Shown: positions 27,209 to 35,113, counted from the stretch's first letter. The stretch is 64,000 nt of DNA from Fibrisoma limi BUZ 3 (GCF_000296815.2 NZ_CAIT01000006.1:440777-504776); one strand, 5' to 3'. Numbers and translations are program-made. The notes: a model not told the origin generated them from the sequence alone.

Positions 27209-27230
27209 TGTCAGTTTTAAGAAACTGACA
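27209..27230. promoter_or_regulatory. Inverted repeat between divergent esterase and sigma genes
   Basis: TGTCAGTTT and AAACTGACA flank four bases, centred about 180 bases before the sigma-factor ATG. It could be an operator; it has no U run and is not in a terminator position. Confidence 0.4.
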
Positions 27231-27398
27231 ACACGTAAAACACGCAAAGAATCTGACAGCACGCAGATTGCCCGTAGCGATTCAGGGTGCTGAAAAATTC
27301 GCTGACCATCAACGGTTTAGTTGGTGTGTGTAAAAATTTAGAAAAAATTTTACGCCAATCTGTAATGTTTGTCTGCCGCGCTCGTCTTTGTCATTGAA

Positions 27399-27917
27399 AT
27401 GGATGTACAAGCTTTCAAACAACGCATACTTCCGGTCCAGGGGCGACTATTTCGGCTGGCCAAGTTGTTTCTGCGCAACCGCGAAGAAGCGGAGGATGCG
27501 TTGCAGGAAGTGCTGATGCGGCTCTGGACTAACCGCCAGGAACTGGATACGTACCACAGCGTGGAAGCCCTGGCCGTTCGGATGATCAGGAATCTGTGTC
27601 TGGACAAGCTCAAAGCCCACAGCCGCCAGAAAATGGACGACGCGGCCAATATGCTGGAGATTACGGCCGAGGGTGTGTCGCCGTACCGGCAGGTGGAACT
27701 GACCGACAGCGCGGACCTGATGCGCCGACTGATGGACGAGCTGCCGGATCAGCAGAAACTAATTCTCCACCTGCGCGATGTGGAAGAGTACTCGTTCGAA
27801 GAGATCGAGCAGGCAACAGGGCTCAGTGTCAATAACATTCGGGTGATTTTATCGCGGGCCCGGCAACGGCTGCGCGAGGGTTACGTAAAAGCAAACAATT
27901 ATGAAGCAGGATATTGA
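27399..27917 (+). CDS. RNA polymerase ECF-type sigma factor
   Basis: A 172-residue ECF sigma factor. Region 2 runs through LFLRNREEAEDALQEVLMRLW and VRMIRNLCLDKLKAHSRQ, and region 4 through LPDQQKLILHLRDVEEYSFEEIEQATGLSVNNIRVILSRARQRLREGY. The ATG at 27399 starts the sigma fold; ten more codons are open upstream but include no better start. It overlaps the next gene by 17 bases, the classic arrangement for a sigma factor and its membrane-bound regulator, so translation is probably coupled. It likely directs transcription of its own four-gene operon and other surface genes. Confidence 0.95.
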   Translation: MDVQAFKQRILPVQGRLFRLAKLFLRNREEAEDALQEVLMRLWTNRQELDTYHSVEALAVRMIRNLCLDKLKAHSRQKMDDAANMLEITAEGVSPYRQVELTDSADLMRRLMDELPDQQKLILHLRDVEEYSFEEIEQATGLSVNNIRVILSRARQRLREGYVKANNYEAGY

Positions 27918-28677
27918 CGAACTGCTGGAGCGATACTACGAAGGCGAAACGACGCTGGCCGAAGAACGCATACTGAGGCAGTTTTTCCAGGGCGATAACA
28001 TTCCACCGCATCTGGAAAGTCACGCGGCCCAGTTCCGGCTCTTCGCCGACGCCCGGAAAGAACACCTCTCTATGGTGTTCAACAATCAACTGGCCGAGAA
28101 ACTGAATCAGTCGGAGGTCGGTAAGGTACGTAGCCTGACGACGTGGAGCCTGCGCATTGCGGCCGGGGTAGCGTTGCTGATGCTCGGGTTTGCCGGTGGC
28201 TTGTTCTACGATCAGTGGCGGACCCGCGAGACAGCCCTATCAACTGTTGAGGCAACATCCGCGCTGGAAATGAAAAAAGTGCTGGCGTTTGAACAGATGC
28301 CCAACACCTCGGCCAGCGAACGGATTCAGGCGGTCAATCAGAGCTATGATCTAACGCAGGCTGACCAGGATATAACGCAGTTGCTGATCAATACATTGAA
28401 TTTCGACGACAATGTGAACGTACGACTCGCGGCCTGTCAGGCACTGCTCCGGTTCGAAAATGAGCCGGGCGTACGGGAAGCACTGATTCAGTCGCTGTCG
28501 ATCCAGACGGACCCAAATGTGCAGATCAATCTGATCGAATCGCTGGTGGCTATCAAGGAAAAGCGGGCCGTTGAGCAGATTCAGCGACTGGCCAAAAATC
28601 AACAGGTGCTGGACGTCGTGCGCGTCAAAGCCGAGGAAGGCATCAACCGGCTGGCGGGCAGTAACTCGCCTTCGTAG
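27901..28677 (+). CDS. Anti-sigma-like membrane protein with HEAT-type C terminus
   Basis: A 258-residue inner-membrane protein. The N-terminal cytoplasmic part (MKQDIDELLERYYEGETTLAEE...) is the opening common to Bacteroidota regulators that bind ECF sigma factors. One transmembrane helix (IAAGVALLMLGFAGGLFYDQW) is at about residues 83-104. The C-terminal part (about 145-258) consists of alpha-helical repeats such as NVNVRLAACQALLRFENEPGVREALIQSL and NVQINLIESLVAIKEKRAVEQI, which look like HEAT repeats and would lie in the periplasm. It overlaps the sigma gene by 17 bases. The HEAT part is likely the sensing side; that is inference. Confidence 0.85.
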   Translation: MKQDIDELLERYYEGETTLAEERILRQFFQGDNIPPHLESHAAQFRLFADARKEHLSMVFNNQLAEKLNQSEVGKVRSLTTWSLRIAAGVALLMLGFAGGLFYDQWRTRETALSTVEATSALEMKKVLAFEQMPNTSASERIQAVNQSYDLTQADQDITQLLINTLNFDDNVNVRLAACQALLRFENEPGVREALIQSLSIQTDPNVQINLIESLVAIKEKRAVEQIQRLAKNQQVLDVVRVKAEEGINRLAGSNSPS

Positions 28678-28770
28678 TTAATGGTTCGTGGTTCCTACGG
28701 TGTCAACAAACTACAAACCTCACCCCCCTTAATAAAACAGTTTAACTCACCAATTTCCAAATTACCATCC

Positions 28771-29550
28771 ATGAAAAAGCTCCTATTACTGGGTGCCACA
28801 GCTTTGTGTTGCCTTACCAACACCTACGCCCAGGAATACAAAACCAAACTGGCCAATTCGAAAGACCGCAAAGTGATCATTGAGATCGATGCCGGTGATG
28901 TCAAAGTAGAAGGGCATAACGGCGATGAGGTCATCATCCAGGCGTCGTCGGGCTACGAAGCCCCTCCCGAACGCGCCAAAGGGTTGAAGCCGCTTTACAA
29001 CTCAGCCGTAGACAATACAAACCTTGGTCTGGCCGTAACGCCGGAAAACGGGGGGCTACGTATCGAGAAAGCGACTCGCAAGGAGATCAAGTACACGATC
29101 CGGCTCCCCCGAAAAGTGGCCGTGCTGTATCAGCAGACCAACTGGCGCGGGGGCGACATTACCATCAGCAACATGGACGGCGACCTGGAGGTACGTACCC
29201 ACAACGCCAACATCGACCTGACGAACGTAACGGGACCCGTCGTTGCCAACAGCACCAGTGGAGAGGTTAAGGTGGTGTATTCGAACCTGAGCCAGGATAA
29301 ACCAACCGCCATTTCTACCGTCAGCGGGCCCATCGATATTACAATGCCCGGCAATACCAAAGCGAACATGAAATTGCGGTCGATTACCGGCGAAATGTAC
29401 ACCGATTTTGACCTGGGTGTGAAGGGATCGAAGGACGGTATGCCGCGCGTGGGTGGGGGCAACAACATCGACGGTACAACGAACGGCGGAGGGGTCGAAC
29501 TCCAGCTCCATACCGTGAGCAGCAACATCTACATCCGTAAGCAGAAATAA
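28771..29550 (+). CDS. Exported DUF4097-like adhesin-type protein
   Basis: A 259-residue secreted protein. The signal peptide MKKLLLLGATALCCLTNTYAQ is clear, so the ATG at 28771 is chosen over the open frame to 28681. The mature part is a run of short beta strands forming a beta-helix of the DUF4097 type (VIIEIDAGDVKVEGHNGDEVIIQ, GDLEVRTHNANIDLTNVTGPVVANSTSGEVKVVY, STVSGPIDITM, RSITGEMYTDF). It is the third gene in the sigma operon, 93 bases from the HEAT protein stop. Likely an outer-surface or periplasmic structural protein; no ligand is known. Confidence 0.88.
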   Translation: MKKLLLLGATALCCLTNTYAQEYKTKLANSKDRKVIIEIDAGDVKVEGHNGDEVIIQASSGYEAPPERAKGLKPLYNSAVDNTNLGLAVTPENGGLRIEKATRKEIKYTIRLPRKVAVLYQQTNWRGGDITISNMDGDLEVRTHNANIDLTNVTGPVVANSTSGEVKVVYSNLSQDKPTAISTVSGPIDITMPGNTKANMKLRSITGEMYTDFDLGVKGSKDGMPRVGGGNNIDGTTNGGGVELQLHTVSSNIYIRKQK

Positions 29551-29583
29551 ATGAGCCGTTCCATCCCCAACCACTCTACGACC

Positions 29584-30279
29584 ATGAAAAAGAGTATATG
29601 CCTGCTCCTGCTTGGCCTGTTCATCAGCCCGGCGTTTGCCCAGAAAATCATTGAGAAAAAGCTGCCGTTTACCCAGGGGCAGCTCGTCAATCTGAACCTG
29701 AAATTTGCCGACAGCATTCAGGTGCGGTACTGGGATAAACCTGAGGTGTCTGTTCGGATCGACGTAACAATCAACGGCGGCAAACTGAACGACGCCCTGC
29801 TGGTAACGACCGGCTCGACCGCCGATGAAATCAGCGTTGGTGTAGATTACGATAAGGAACTGGTGAAACAGGGAAAGCCCGAGGATTGTCCCGGTTCCGG
29901 CAATACGTCGTGGAATGACCGAAACGGGACGCGCTACGTCTTGTGCAGCGACATCAACTACCAGGTATTCCTGCCCCAGAAAGCGAAGCTGAAACTCGAA
30001 ACCATCAGCGGCAACGTGAACATTCAGGGCGCTACCGAGGCTGTGTCGGCCAAATCCATCAGCGGGTATGTGGACATGAGCTGGCCAAAAGCTAAAGGCG
30101 CGAACCTGGCCATGAAGACCATTACCGGCGAAGTATACTCTGACCTCGACATCGACTTCACAAGCAAGCGGCAGAAGAATCCTATGGTGGGTTATCAACT
30201 GGAGGGAACCGTCAACGGCGGAGGTCCCGCCGTCCGGCTGGAATCCATCAGCAACGATATCTACGTGCGGAAGAAGTAG
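29584..30279 (+). CDS. Exported DUF4097-like adhesin-type protein, second copy
   Basis: A 231-residue secreted relative of the preceding protein. The signal peptide MKKSICLLLLGLFISPAFAQ starts at 29584; an ATG at 29551 would add 11 residues. The beta-helix repeats again carry the paired strands that end in ISGN, ISGY and ITGEVYSDLDIDF, with the same final NGGGPAVRLESISNDIYVRKK ending as its neighbour (which ends NIYIRKQK). The two are therefore diverged tandem duplicates. Gene order sigma, HEAT regulator, two beta-helix proteins suggests one envelope-stress or surface-adhesion unit. It ends before a strong terminator hairpin. Confidence 0.87.
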   Translation: MKKSICLLLLGLFISPAFAQKIIEKKLPFTQGQLVNLNLKFADSIQVRYWDKPEVSVRIDVTINGGKLNDALLVTTGSTADEISVGVDYDKELVKQGKPEDCPGSGNTSWNDRNGTRYVLCSDINYQVFLPQKAKLKLETISGNVNIQGATEAVSAKSISGYVDMSWPKAKGANLAMKTITGEVYSDLDIDFTSKRQKNPMVGYQLEGTVNGGGPAVRLESISNDIYVRKK

Positions 30280-30294
30280 ATAGTATAGTCGTAG

Positions 30295-30341
30295 CAAAGC
30301 GATGTGGTGTCGGGTTATGAACCCGACACCACATCGCTTTG
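30295..30341. terminator. Bidirectional terminator hairpin
   Basis: CAAAGCGATGTGGTGTCGGG and its complement flank a short TTATGAA-type loop between the convergent DUF4097 and isomerase genes. The 21-bp perfect stem should stop transcription from both sides. Confidence 0.85.
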
Positions 30342-30364
30342 GTACGTTTAAACGCTTACGTTCT

Positions 30365-31402
30365 CTAACTCAAAACTTTCCGGCAGTACTCCATGCACTT
30401 CTTAACCTCGGCCACGGCGTTTGAGCCTTCCGGAATTTTGTATTCCAGCTCGATGGTGGCGGGGAAGGTGTACTTCTGCTCCCGCATCAGGTTCAGCACC
30501 TGCGTCAGGGGCGTATCGCCCTGCCCCCAGGGGAGATTGCCTTTGCCGTGGTCGGGTGTCTGCCGATCCTTGATGTGCATACTGGCAATGCGGTCGTGCT
30601 TTTGCCGAACAAGGCCCAGCGGGTCCGGCTGGCCGGCCGCTACGTAGTGACCCAGATCAAAGTTCATGGCGTTACCGGGCGATTGGGCCAGGGCCATGTC
30701 CCAGAACGTAGGCGTTTGCTGCTCATGGCCATGATACCCTACACGGATACCGTGCTTCTGCGCCATCTGTCCCAGCTTCAGCGTGTGGGCATCGTTGGCG
30801 GGGTGTTCCAGCGTGACCTGGTTAGCGCCCAGCGCCTTGGCTGCCCGCATCCCGTAGTCGATTTCGGCGTCAGTGTTCTGCATACCAAACGCGTCGGGCT
30901 TGAAGCAATAGATTGAAACCCCGGCCTGATTGTATAGTTTGCGTACCTGCTCAAACTTCGACATGGGCACCGACGTCCGCCATTTTGCCAGTTCCGCCCG
31001 GTACGCTTTCATCTGGCTCTCGGCCTCCGTCAGGGTTTTCTGCTCGTCGTCGGTCAGGGTCTGGTTGTCGCGACGCTTGCGCATCAGGGGATACACCGAC
31101 CGCATATCGACCGTATTCTTCGGCGCACCGGCAAACGACTCCGCCGGACCACCCATCAGTTCGATGGCGCTGATGCCGCAGTCGAGCACGTACTTCAGTG
31201 TAGCTTCGGCGCTTTGGTCGGGCAGGTCGCGAAACGAATACGTAATGACCCCAATCTGTACGCCGTTGATCAGCGAGTTCGGTTTGTTGAGGTTCCGGAT
31301 GATGGCTGGGGCACCAAACAGTTTATTCGTGCCCATAACGGCACTGGCGGCCAGGGCAGCCGACGCGCCCAGAAATTGACGACGGGATTGCTGATTGTTC
31401 AT
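30365..31402 (-). CDS. Sugar phosphate isomerase/epimerase, Tat-exported
   Basis: A 345-residue TIM-barrel protein of the xylose isomerase-like/AP-endonuclease family. The start has a twin-arginine signal (QQSRRQFLGASAALAASAV), so the folded enzyme is moved to the periplasm. The barrel shows NGVQIGVITYSFRDLP, CGISAIELMGG, QVTLEHPAN, VGYHGHEQQTPTFWD, NFDLGHYVAAG and IASMHIKDRQ, where the Glu, His and Asp residues bind the divalent metal. Related enzymes act on keto-sugars or inositols in concert with Gfo/Idh oxidoreductases; one of these, also with a Tat signal, is at 41740-43107. The exact substrate is unknown. Confidence 0.92.
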   Translation of the reverse strand: MNNQQSRRQFLGASAALAASAVMGTNKLFGAPAIIRNLNKPNSLINGVQIGVITYSFRDLPDQSAEATLKYVLDCGISAIELMGGPAESFAGAPKNTVDMRSVYPLMRKRRDNQTLTDDEQKTLTEAESQMKAYRAELAKWRTSVPMSKFEQVRKLYNQAGVSIYCFKPDAFGMQNTDAEIDYGMRAAKALGANQVTLEHPANDAHTLKLGQMAQKHGIRVGYHGHEQQTPTFWDMALAQSPGNAMNFDLGHYVAAGQPDPLGLVRQKHDRIASMHIKDRQTPDHGKGNLPWGQGDTPLTQVLNLMREQKYTFPATIELEYKIPEGSNAVAEVKKCMEYCRKVLS

Positions 31403-31635
31403 GGCTAAGGTTTCTGTACGTACCTAAGCCCGACCAAGCCCGGAATCTACTCATAGGTATGTGCCTCGTCCAAATGGCTGCGGTTAATAATTACTTCTGC
31501 AACCTCCGCTGTTCCTGGTCGCAGCGCTACTATGGAACGTAGCTTGCCAGTCAATTTCAGGATCGGAATGATGAGAAGCTTGTGGGAAGCGTAAGACTGG
31601 TGTCAGTGTTTGCTAATAACATACTTTTGAGAATC
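31403..31635. other. Intergenic region, no gene seen
   Basis: This interval marks the change from the core genome to the accessory region. It holds the promoter for the isomerase and no recognised gene. Confidence 0.35.
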
Positions 31636-31702
31636 GCACAACGACCGTGAGAGTTGATGTCATTCGGGGTGGTCAACAACATACCTATCGCTTAGGGTAA
31701 GC
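31636..31702 (-). repeat. Degenerate attC-like repeat after the DUF6090-like gene
   Basis: Beginning GCACAACGACCGTGAGAG and containing TTGATG, this stretch matches the left part of the 86-bp repeats at 33274 and 35028 (CAACGACC...GAGTGTTGATG). The right end, around GGGTAAGC, is only a poor match to GTTAGGC. It sits 16 bases past the stop codon at 31718. Confidence 0.5.
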
Positions 31703-31717
31703 TAAGGTCATACGCTG

Positions 31718-32407
31718 TTATTTTTTCAATTCATCATCAACTTTTTTGAGAAGGTTCACAGCAGCCTTTTTAGTAGGGATAAAAATACTTATAGCTTCTT
31801 TTTTAAAAGCAGAGTTTATTAAAAGTAAATTTCTTACTTTTCTTTGCCTTACTGCTTTAATCTTTTCCTGTGAAGAAACAAGGTTTAAGGAGTCAGTTAC
31901 GACTGGAAAATAATTGCTCATCTCCGGTATTAATTGTGTCATCGTATGCGTTTCGTCTATTTTACACCACTCTAAACAATAAGGAATAGTTGACGTATAA
32001 TACGATAGGAATAATGTTTTTAAAGAATCATTTTTGATCAGATCTGTGTGTGCAGTTTGTCTGATTTCTTCGTAAGCCATTTGATTTGGCTTGAAAAACA
32101 GGTAACTGGCTGCTTTGTCAATGTGAAAATTAATGCTGTCCTGTATTTCTGAATCAGATTTAAAGTAAGCTAATTTATTGATGCTATTTATTAACAGGTT
32201 TCCCTGATTTGTCCAGATTGTCAGTTGCAGCGTGTCTTCTACTAAGTTATTTCTTAAAAAAGTTAAATGTTTCCGTATTGTTTCATCATCTCGTCTACTT
32301 TCTCTCCATTCATCAAAGAAGAAGGAAATTGAAATACCAATGAAAATGACCAGAATCTCAGAAATATATTTTTCAAGAATAACTTTAAAAGGGTGCTTTT
32401 CTTTCAT
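31718..32407 (-). CDS. DUF6090-like membrane-anchored protein
   Basis: A 229-residue protein with one N-terminal membrane segment (ISEILVIFIGISISFFFDEW) followed by the basic-acidic ESRRDDETIRKHL and a long helical soluble domain. This opening, with hydrophobic helix directly followed by FDEW, is the form of DUF6090 proteins. Motifs include LLINSINKLAYFKS, NQMAYEEIRQT and FLSYYTSTIPYCLEW. The gene is markedly AT-rich compared with the core genes of this window, so it was probably acquired. An attC-like repeat follows its stop codon. Function unknown. Confidence 0.75.
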   Translation of the reverse strand: MKEKHPFKVILEKYISEILVIFIGISISFFFDEWRESRRDDETIRKHLTFLRNNLVEDTLQLTIWTNQGNLLINSINKLAYFKSDSEIQDSINFHIDKAASYLFFKPNQMAYEEIRQTAHTDLIKNDSLKTLFLSYYTSTIPYCLEWCKIDETHTMTQLIPEMSNYFPVVTDSLNLVSSQEKIKAVRQRKVRNLLLINSAFKKEAISIFIPTKKAAVNLLKKVDDELKK

Positions 32408-32472
32408 ATTTATAAAAACAGTATTTGACTGATACGTGTATAGTCTATACGTTTAGAATAGTTTCACTTGAT

Positions 32473-32676
32473 TCATAACTGCAGTGAAGCAATTGGGAAA
32501 ACATCTTCCTGTAACGAGCCGGATGAATCAAACCATTGACATTTTACCTGTTCTTTGTCTTCCACGGTGGTCGCCAGAATAGATCCAAATTTAAGCTTTG
32601 TTCCATAGGCTACAACCGTCATTTGCGGGCCACCTGATTTAAGTTTGACTACGCTACCAATTGAAATTTGTTCCAT
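32473..32676 (-). CDS. DUF2158/YodC-type small protein
   Basis: A 67-residue protein with the pattern IGSVVKLKSGGPQMTVV, then CQWFDSSGSLQEDVFPIASL. That matches the small DUF2158/YodC family, an SH3-like barrel with a late Cys-Gln-Trp-Phe. The ATG at 32676 gives the typical short form; an ATG at 32724 would add 16 unrelated residues. Function is unknown. It sits between the DUF6090-like gene and a small membrane gene, all on the minus strand and about 65-135 bases apart. Confidence 0.8.
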   Translation of the reverse strand: MEQISIGSVVKLKSGGPQMTVVAYGTKLKFGSILATTVEDKEQVKCQWFDSSGSLQEDVFPIASLQL

Positions 32677-32811
32677 TATGTTGTGTTTGTGTTGGGTGCG
32701 AAACTTCACTGCACGCACGTACATGAACCTTCACACACCCGTTCGGTGAGGCTAAAATTATCCCATAATACGTGCTGCCTGTAACCAGACGGCCGTCCAC
32801 GGGGAGAACTG

Positions 32812-33069
32812 TTATACTATGTTTCGTGTCTGGAGTTCCTTTCTGACAGACTGTAAATCAGCCAAGTTAAGCAACACAATAGGAGATAAGGCAAGAAAGG
32901 TTACTAGTAAAGGGAGAGCAACGCTGGAACCCTGCTTAAACCATAAAAATAGTACTAACGTTACGCCTACCAGTAGCATCCCGGACAATAAGCCTGTCAC
33001 AAGTTCTGTCGTCTTCTTCCGTTTGAGCAAAGCCTCGTTGCTCATCTCTTGGATTTTCTGGCTTTTCAT
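32812..33069 (-). CDS. Small two-helix membrane protein
   Basis: An 85-residue protein with a charged N terminus (MKSQKIQEMSNEALLKRKKT), two transmembrane segments (LVTGLLSGMLLVGVTLVLFLWF and LPLLVTFLALSPIVLLNL) joined by KQGSSVA, and a basic C-terminal tail. Similar short proteins occur widely in Bacteroidota, often labelled redox-active disulfide protein 2, but this one has no cysteine pair, so that name says nothing about its job. It is preceded by a GGGGCGTT...TGTCGCC leader hairpin. Confidence 0.7.
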   Translation of the reverse strand: MKSQKIQEMSNEALLKRKKTTELVTGLLSGMLLVGVTLVLFLWFKQGSSVALPLLVTFLALSPIVLLNLADLQSVRKELQTRNIV

Positions 33070-33273
33070 TTAGCTAATGTAGGATTAAGAAAACATTACG
33101 TTGTCGGGGCGTTCATTCTGTCGCCGGGGAGCAAGATCTGGAAGTTCAAACCTGGCTACCGAGACGCTTCTCGTGTCGTCCGAAGCCGTCCAGCGAGCCG
33201 CAAAGCTTTCTTGTCGAGACGTGACCCTTATCGCCATAAAGGCAGAACACACGGTTTTCTAACGATTGAACGC
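33070..33273. other. Leader region with repeat hairpin (33106-33125)
   Basis: The plus strand shows GGGGCGTTCATTCTGTCGCC at 33106-33125, which reads on the minus strand as GGCGACAG...AACGCCCC just upstream of the ATG at 33069. Similar units precede the genes at 34953 and 39336. No gene is seen here. Confidence 0.45.
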
Positions 33274-33359
33274 ACCCAACGACCCCAAGTGTTGATGGTG
33301 AGCACACAAGATAACCAAAACAAACGTACCTGACACCTTTACACACGTATTCGTTGGGC
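33274..33359 (-). repeat. attC-like hyphenated inverted repeat, copy 1
   Basis: An 86-bp element with ends ACCCAAC (33274-33280) and GTTGGGC (33353-33359), that is RYYYAAC and GTTRRRY when read on the minus strand. The terminal boxes extend to a nine-base inverted match (ACCCAACGA/TCGTTGGGC with one end mismatch). The interior shares ACCTTTACACAC and GTTGATGG with the copy at 35028. The equal length of the two copies is the strongest sign that they are one family. Confidence 0.7.
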
Positions 33360-33649
33360 TGTCAGCTTTCTTCCAGGACGTGATTCCTGTCGAAGGGGCT
33401 ACCAATACGAAGCGCAATAGAGATTCTCTTACATGAAGCATTCAATTCAATAAGATACTCATCTATTTACCATCTGTCCAGTGGTCCCGCGCCGGAATGA
33501 TGGTCCACGGCGGACCGACCATCGTGGCCAATCAGTTGCATGCGGTCCTAACTATACTGGCCATTGCCTCACTACTGGGCGCAAACGGCACGTCTTTTTT
33601 AAGCCCAATAGTTTATGGCTGTACTCAATGACTAGTTAATGATCTGGCT
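33360..33649. other. Intergenic region with repeat fragments
   Basis: Includes GGCTACCAATACGAAGCG at 33397-33414, a copy of a motif also found at 35152-35170 and 37906-37923 (AGCTxCCTAACGCGAAGCG type). A short plus-strand frame from 33497 to the TGA at 33630 (GGPTIVANQLHAVLTILAIASLL) may be a gene fragment; I do not recognise it. Confidence 0.35.
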
Positions 33650-34147
33650 ATGAAGATGAACAACGTTAACGCGACAGCAAGGGCCTGGCTTCTAAGTGCC
33701 TGCCTGGTGGTTGCCTGCTGGTCGGCTTACGGCCAGGCCGAACAATCCGAGTTTGCCCAAGGCCCGGATGGGGATCAATCGGTGAAAACCAGTCAGGAAG
33801 ACAACGAGGATCACGAGACCACATTGGATTGGGTGGGTTTGTTTGGGCTACTAGGTCTGGTCGGGATCGTGGGGCCTGATGGCCGAGCTGCCCGGCGTCT
33901 ACCGGTGGCCAAACGCACGCTGGTAATTGGCCTAGTAGTGGCGGTTGGCGTCAGCGTATGGGCAGTTCAGCCCGTGATAGCGAGTCAGGACCAACCTCAG
34001 GACAATCCCACCAACTCCATTGCGTCTACCCAGGAGGATGACGAAGACGGGCGTTTTACGCCATCGATGGGCTGGTTCGGTCTGCTTGGTCTGGCCGGTT
34101 TACTGGGCTTACGGGGTCGAAAAACAAAGCGAGTTGCAGATTCGTAA
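33650..34147 (+). CDS. Double WGxxG-type small secreted/membrane protein
   Basis: A 165-residue protein consisting of two similar halves. Each has a hydrophobic export segment (WLLSACLVVACWSAYGQA; LVIGLVVAVGVSVWAVQPVIA), an acidic Gln/Asp/Glu-rich linker and a Gly/Leu segment after a Trp (DWVGLFGLLGLVGIVG; GWFGLLGLAGLLGLRG) followed by basic residues (RAARR; RKTKR). The Trp-x-Gly-Leu-x-Gly-Leu pattern is the WGxxG(xxG)-type C-terminal anchor of small Bacteroidota proteins, so this looks like a fusion of two such units. It is the only plus-strand gene in the accessory stretch. Role unknown; probably envelope-associated. Confidence 0.7.
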   Translation: MKMNNVNATARAWLLSACLVVACWSAYGQAEQSEFAQGPDGDQSVKTSQEDNEDHETTLDWVGLFGLLGLVGIVGPDGRAARRLPVAKRTLVIGLVVAVGVSVWAVQPVIASQDQPQDNPTNSIASTQEDDEDGRFTPSMGWFGLLGLAGLLGLRGRKTKRVADS

Positions 34148-34467
34148 AGGCTGCCTCCATCACTACTGGCTGCCTGGGAGTCAACCCTTATCACCTAAGC
34201 CAATTTCCTATGGATATCGATTGAGAGCGTGACGTAAATAAACGCTCCTCTGTCTCAGGTATGAGCGTTTAGAGAGAAGGTGCCTTCTGAAATAACAAGC
34301 TGTTTTTTGATATATGTCAACGCTAATCCGTAGCTTACGAACCCAAAAATAGAAGTAAAACTAGGCCTGTTAGGGCGTTTAGCTTATCGGCCGCAACCTG
34401 GAACCGCAAACCCAAACCTGTCCTTACGAGACGTGCGGCCTGTCGCCCGCGACACGGCAATCCCAAT
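34148..34467. other. Intergenic region with leader-type repeats
   Basis: On the plus strand 34373-34392 reads GGGCGTTTAGCTTATCGGCC, and a second related unit ACGTGCGGCCTGTCGCCC lies at 34430-34447. A TATTTTTG (TAnnTTTG-type) element lies on the minus strand at 34344-34351. No gene is seen. Confidence 0.35.
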
Positions 34468-34953
34468 TTAGCTTCTATTGGGTTTCCAGAACGTTGCTGG
34501 TAAAAAACCGAAATACAGTTTAAATTCATAAATGTCAGTATCAACCGATGGGTTGGCCTTTTTGACTGTTTCTATGAAGCTAGCGAAACTATCGTCCAAG
34601 GGCGGGGGTAAAACTCGAACCGAGTTCAACTGGTCTGACAAGTAGATTATCTTCCAGTAGGGATAGTTGAACTGGTTTTTTAGCGATGTCAATTTAATAG
34701 CCTGGATAGAAGAAAGTGGAATTTCCTTGCGGCTATTTTTGGGGTAAAAGAATTGATCGTCAAAATCTACCGGGTCGTACAGCAAGCCAAACTTGTAGCA
34801 CACTACTATGACTGCAAAAGGTATAAAATGTACTAAGTTCTTGACGCTCCATAAAGTCGCGGCAAAGTAGATCTCAACGCCAGCATACACTACCGTAAGT
34901 AAGGCTAAGAAGCCGAGCAGACGCCGAAAGTGTGTTGGGTAGCTATTTGTCAT
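34468..34953 (-). CDS. Membrane protein with PH-like domain, unknown
   Basis: A 161-residue protein with two N-terminal transmembrane segments (LLGFLALLTVVYAGVEIYFA and LVHFIPFAVIVVCYKFGLLY) and a C-terminal soluble domain that starts FDDQFFYPKNSRKEIPLSSIQAI and continues in strands (YWKIIYLSDQLNSVRVLPPPL) into a helix (FASFIETVKKANPSV). The layout resembles bacterial PH-domain membrane proteins. The leader just upstream (34971-34990) holds the GGGGCGTTTCCATTGTCGCC hairpin. The plus-strand WGxxG gene lies downstream. No function can be assigned. Confidence 0.72.
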   Translation of the reverse strand: MTNSYPTHFRRLLGFLALLTVVYAGVEIYFAATLWSVKNLVHFIPFAVIVVCYKFGLLYDPVDFDDQFFYPKNSRKEIPLSSIQAIKLTSLKNQFNYPYWKIIYLSDQLNSVRVLPPPLDDSFASFIETVKKANPSVDTDIYEFKLYFGFLPATFWKPNRS

Positions 34954-34970
34954 TTTTATACTGCTTCATT

Positions 34971-34990
34971 GGGGCGTTTCCATTGTCGCC
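34971..34990 (-). repeat. Leader hairpin unit upstream of the PH-like gene
   Basis: GGGGCGTTTCCATTGTCGCC folds on its GGGCG/CGCCC ends. It ends about 18 bases before the ATG at 34953 on the minus strand. Related units are at 33106, 34373, 39633 and 39688. Confidence 0.45.
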
Positions 34991-35027
34991 CGAAAGCTGG
35001 CAATGGAAGCAACTGCATTGGCTATTC

Positions 35028-35113
35028 ACCTAACGACCATGAGTGTTGATGGCGATGGAGTCACTCACCTGAACACAAGCCGCTTGCACCTTTACACACT
35101 CATTGGGTTAGGC
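35028..35113 (-). repeat. attC-like hyphenated inverted repeat, copy 2
   Basis: An 86-bp element with ends ACCTAAC (35028-35034) and GTTAGGC (35107-35113), matching RYYYAAC/GTTRRRY when read on the minus strand. Just inside, CCATGAGTGT on one side pairs with ACACTCATTGG on the other; the right arm carries one extra base, as in the extrahelical base of integron attC sites. The element follows the TPR gene's stop by about 112 bases. It shares CGACC, GTGTTGATGG and CACCTTTACACAC with copy 1. Confidence 0.72.

Noticed and set aside
29056-30297. Long open frame on the minus strand opposite the two DUF4097-like genes
   Set aside because: It is antisense to two genes with signal peptides and clear family strands. 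Its composition is that of a mirrored coding frame.
33259-33441. Short open frame across the attC-like copy 1
   Set aside because: Its sequence covers the inverted repeat and has no protein character.
33274-35113. The 86-bp elements as ordinary transcription terminators
   Set aside because: They are long, internally unpaired in the middle, and share sequence with each other instead of having a compact stem and U run. The cassette-site reading is kept as the better hypothesis, not as proof.
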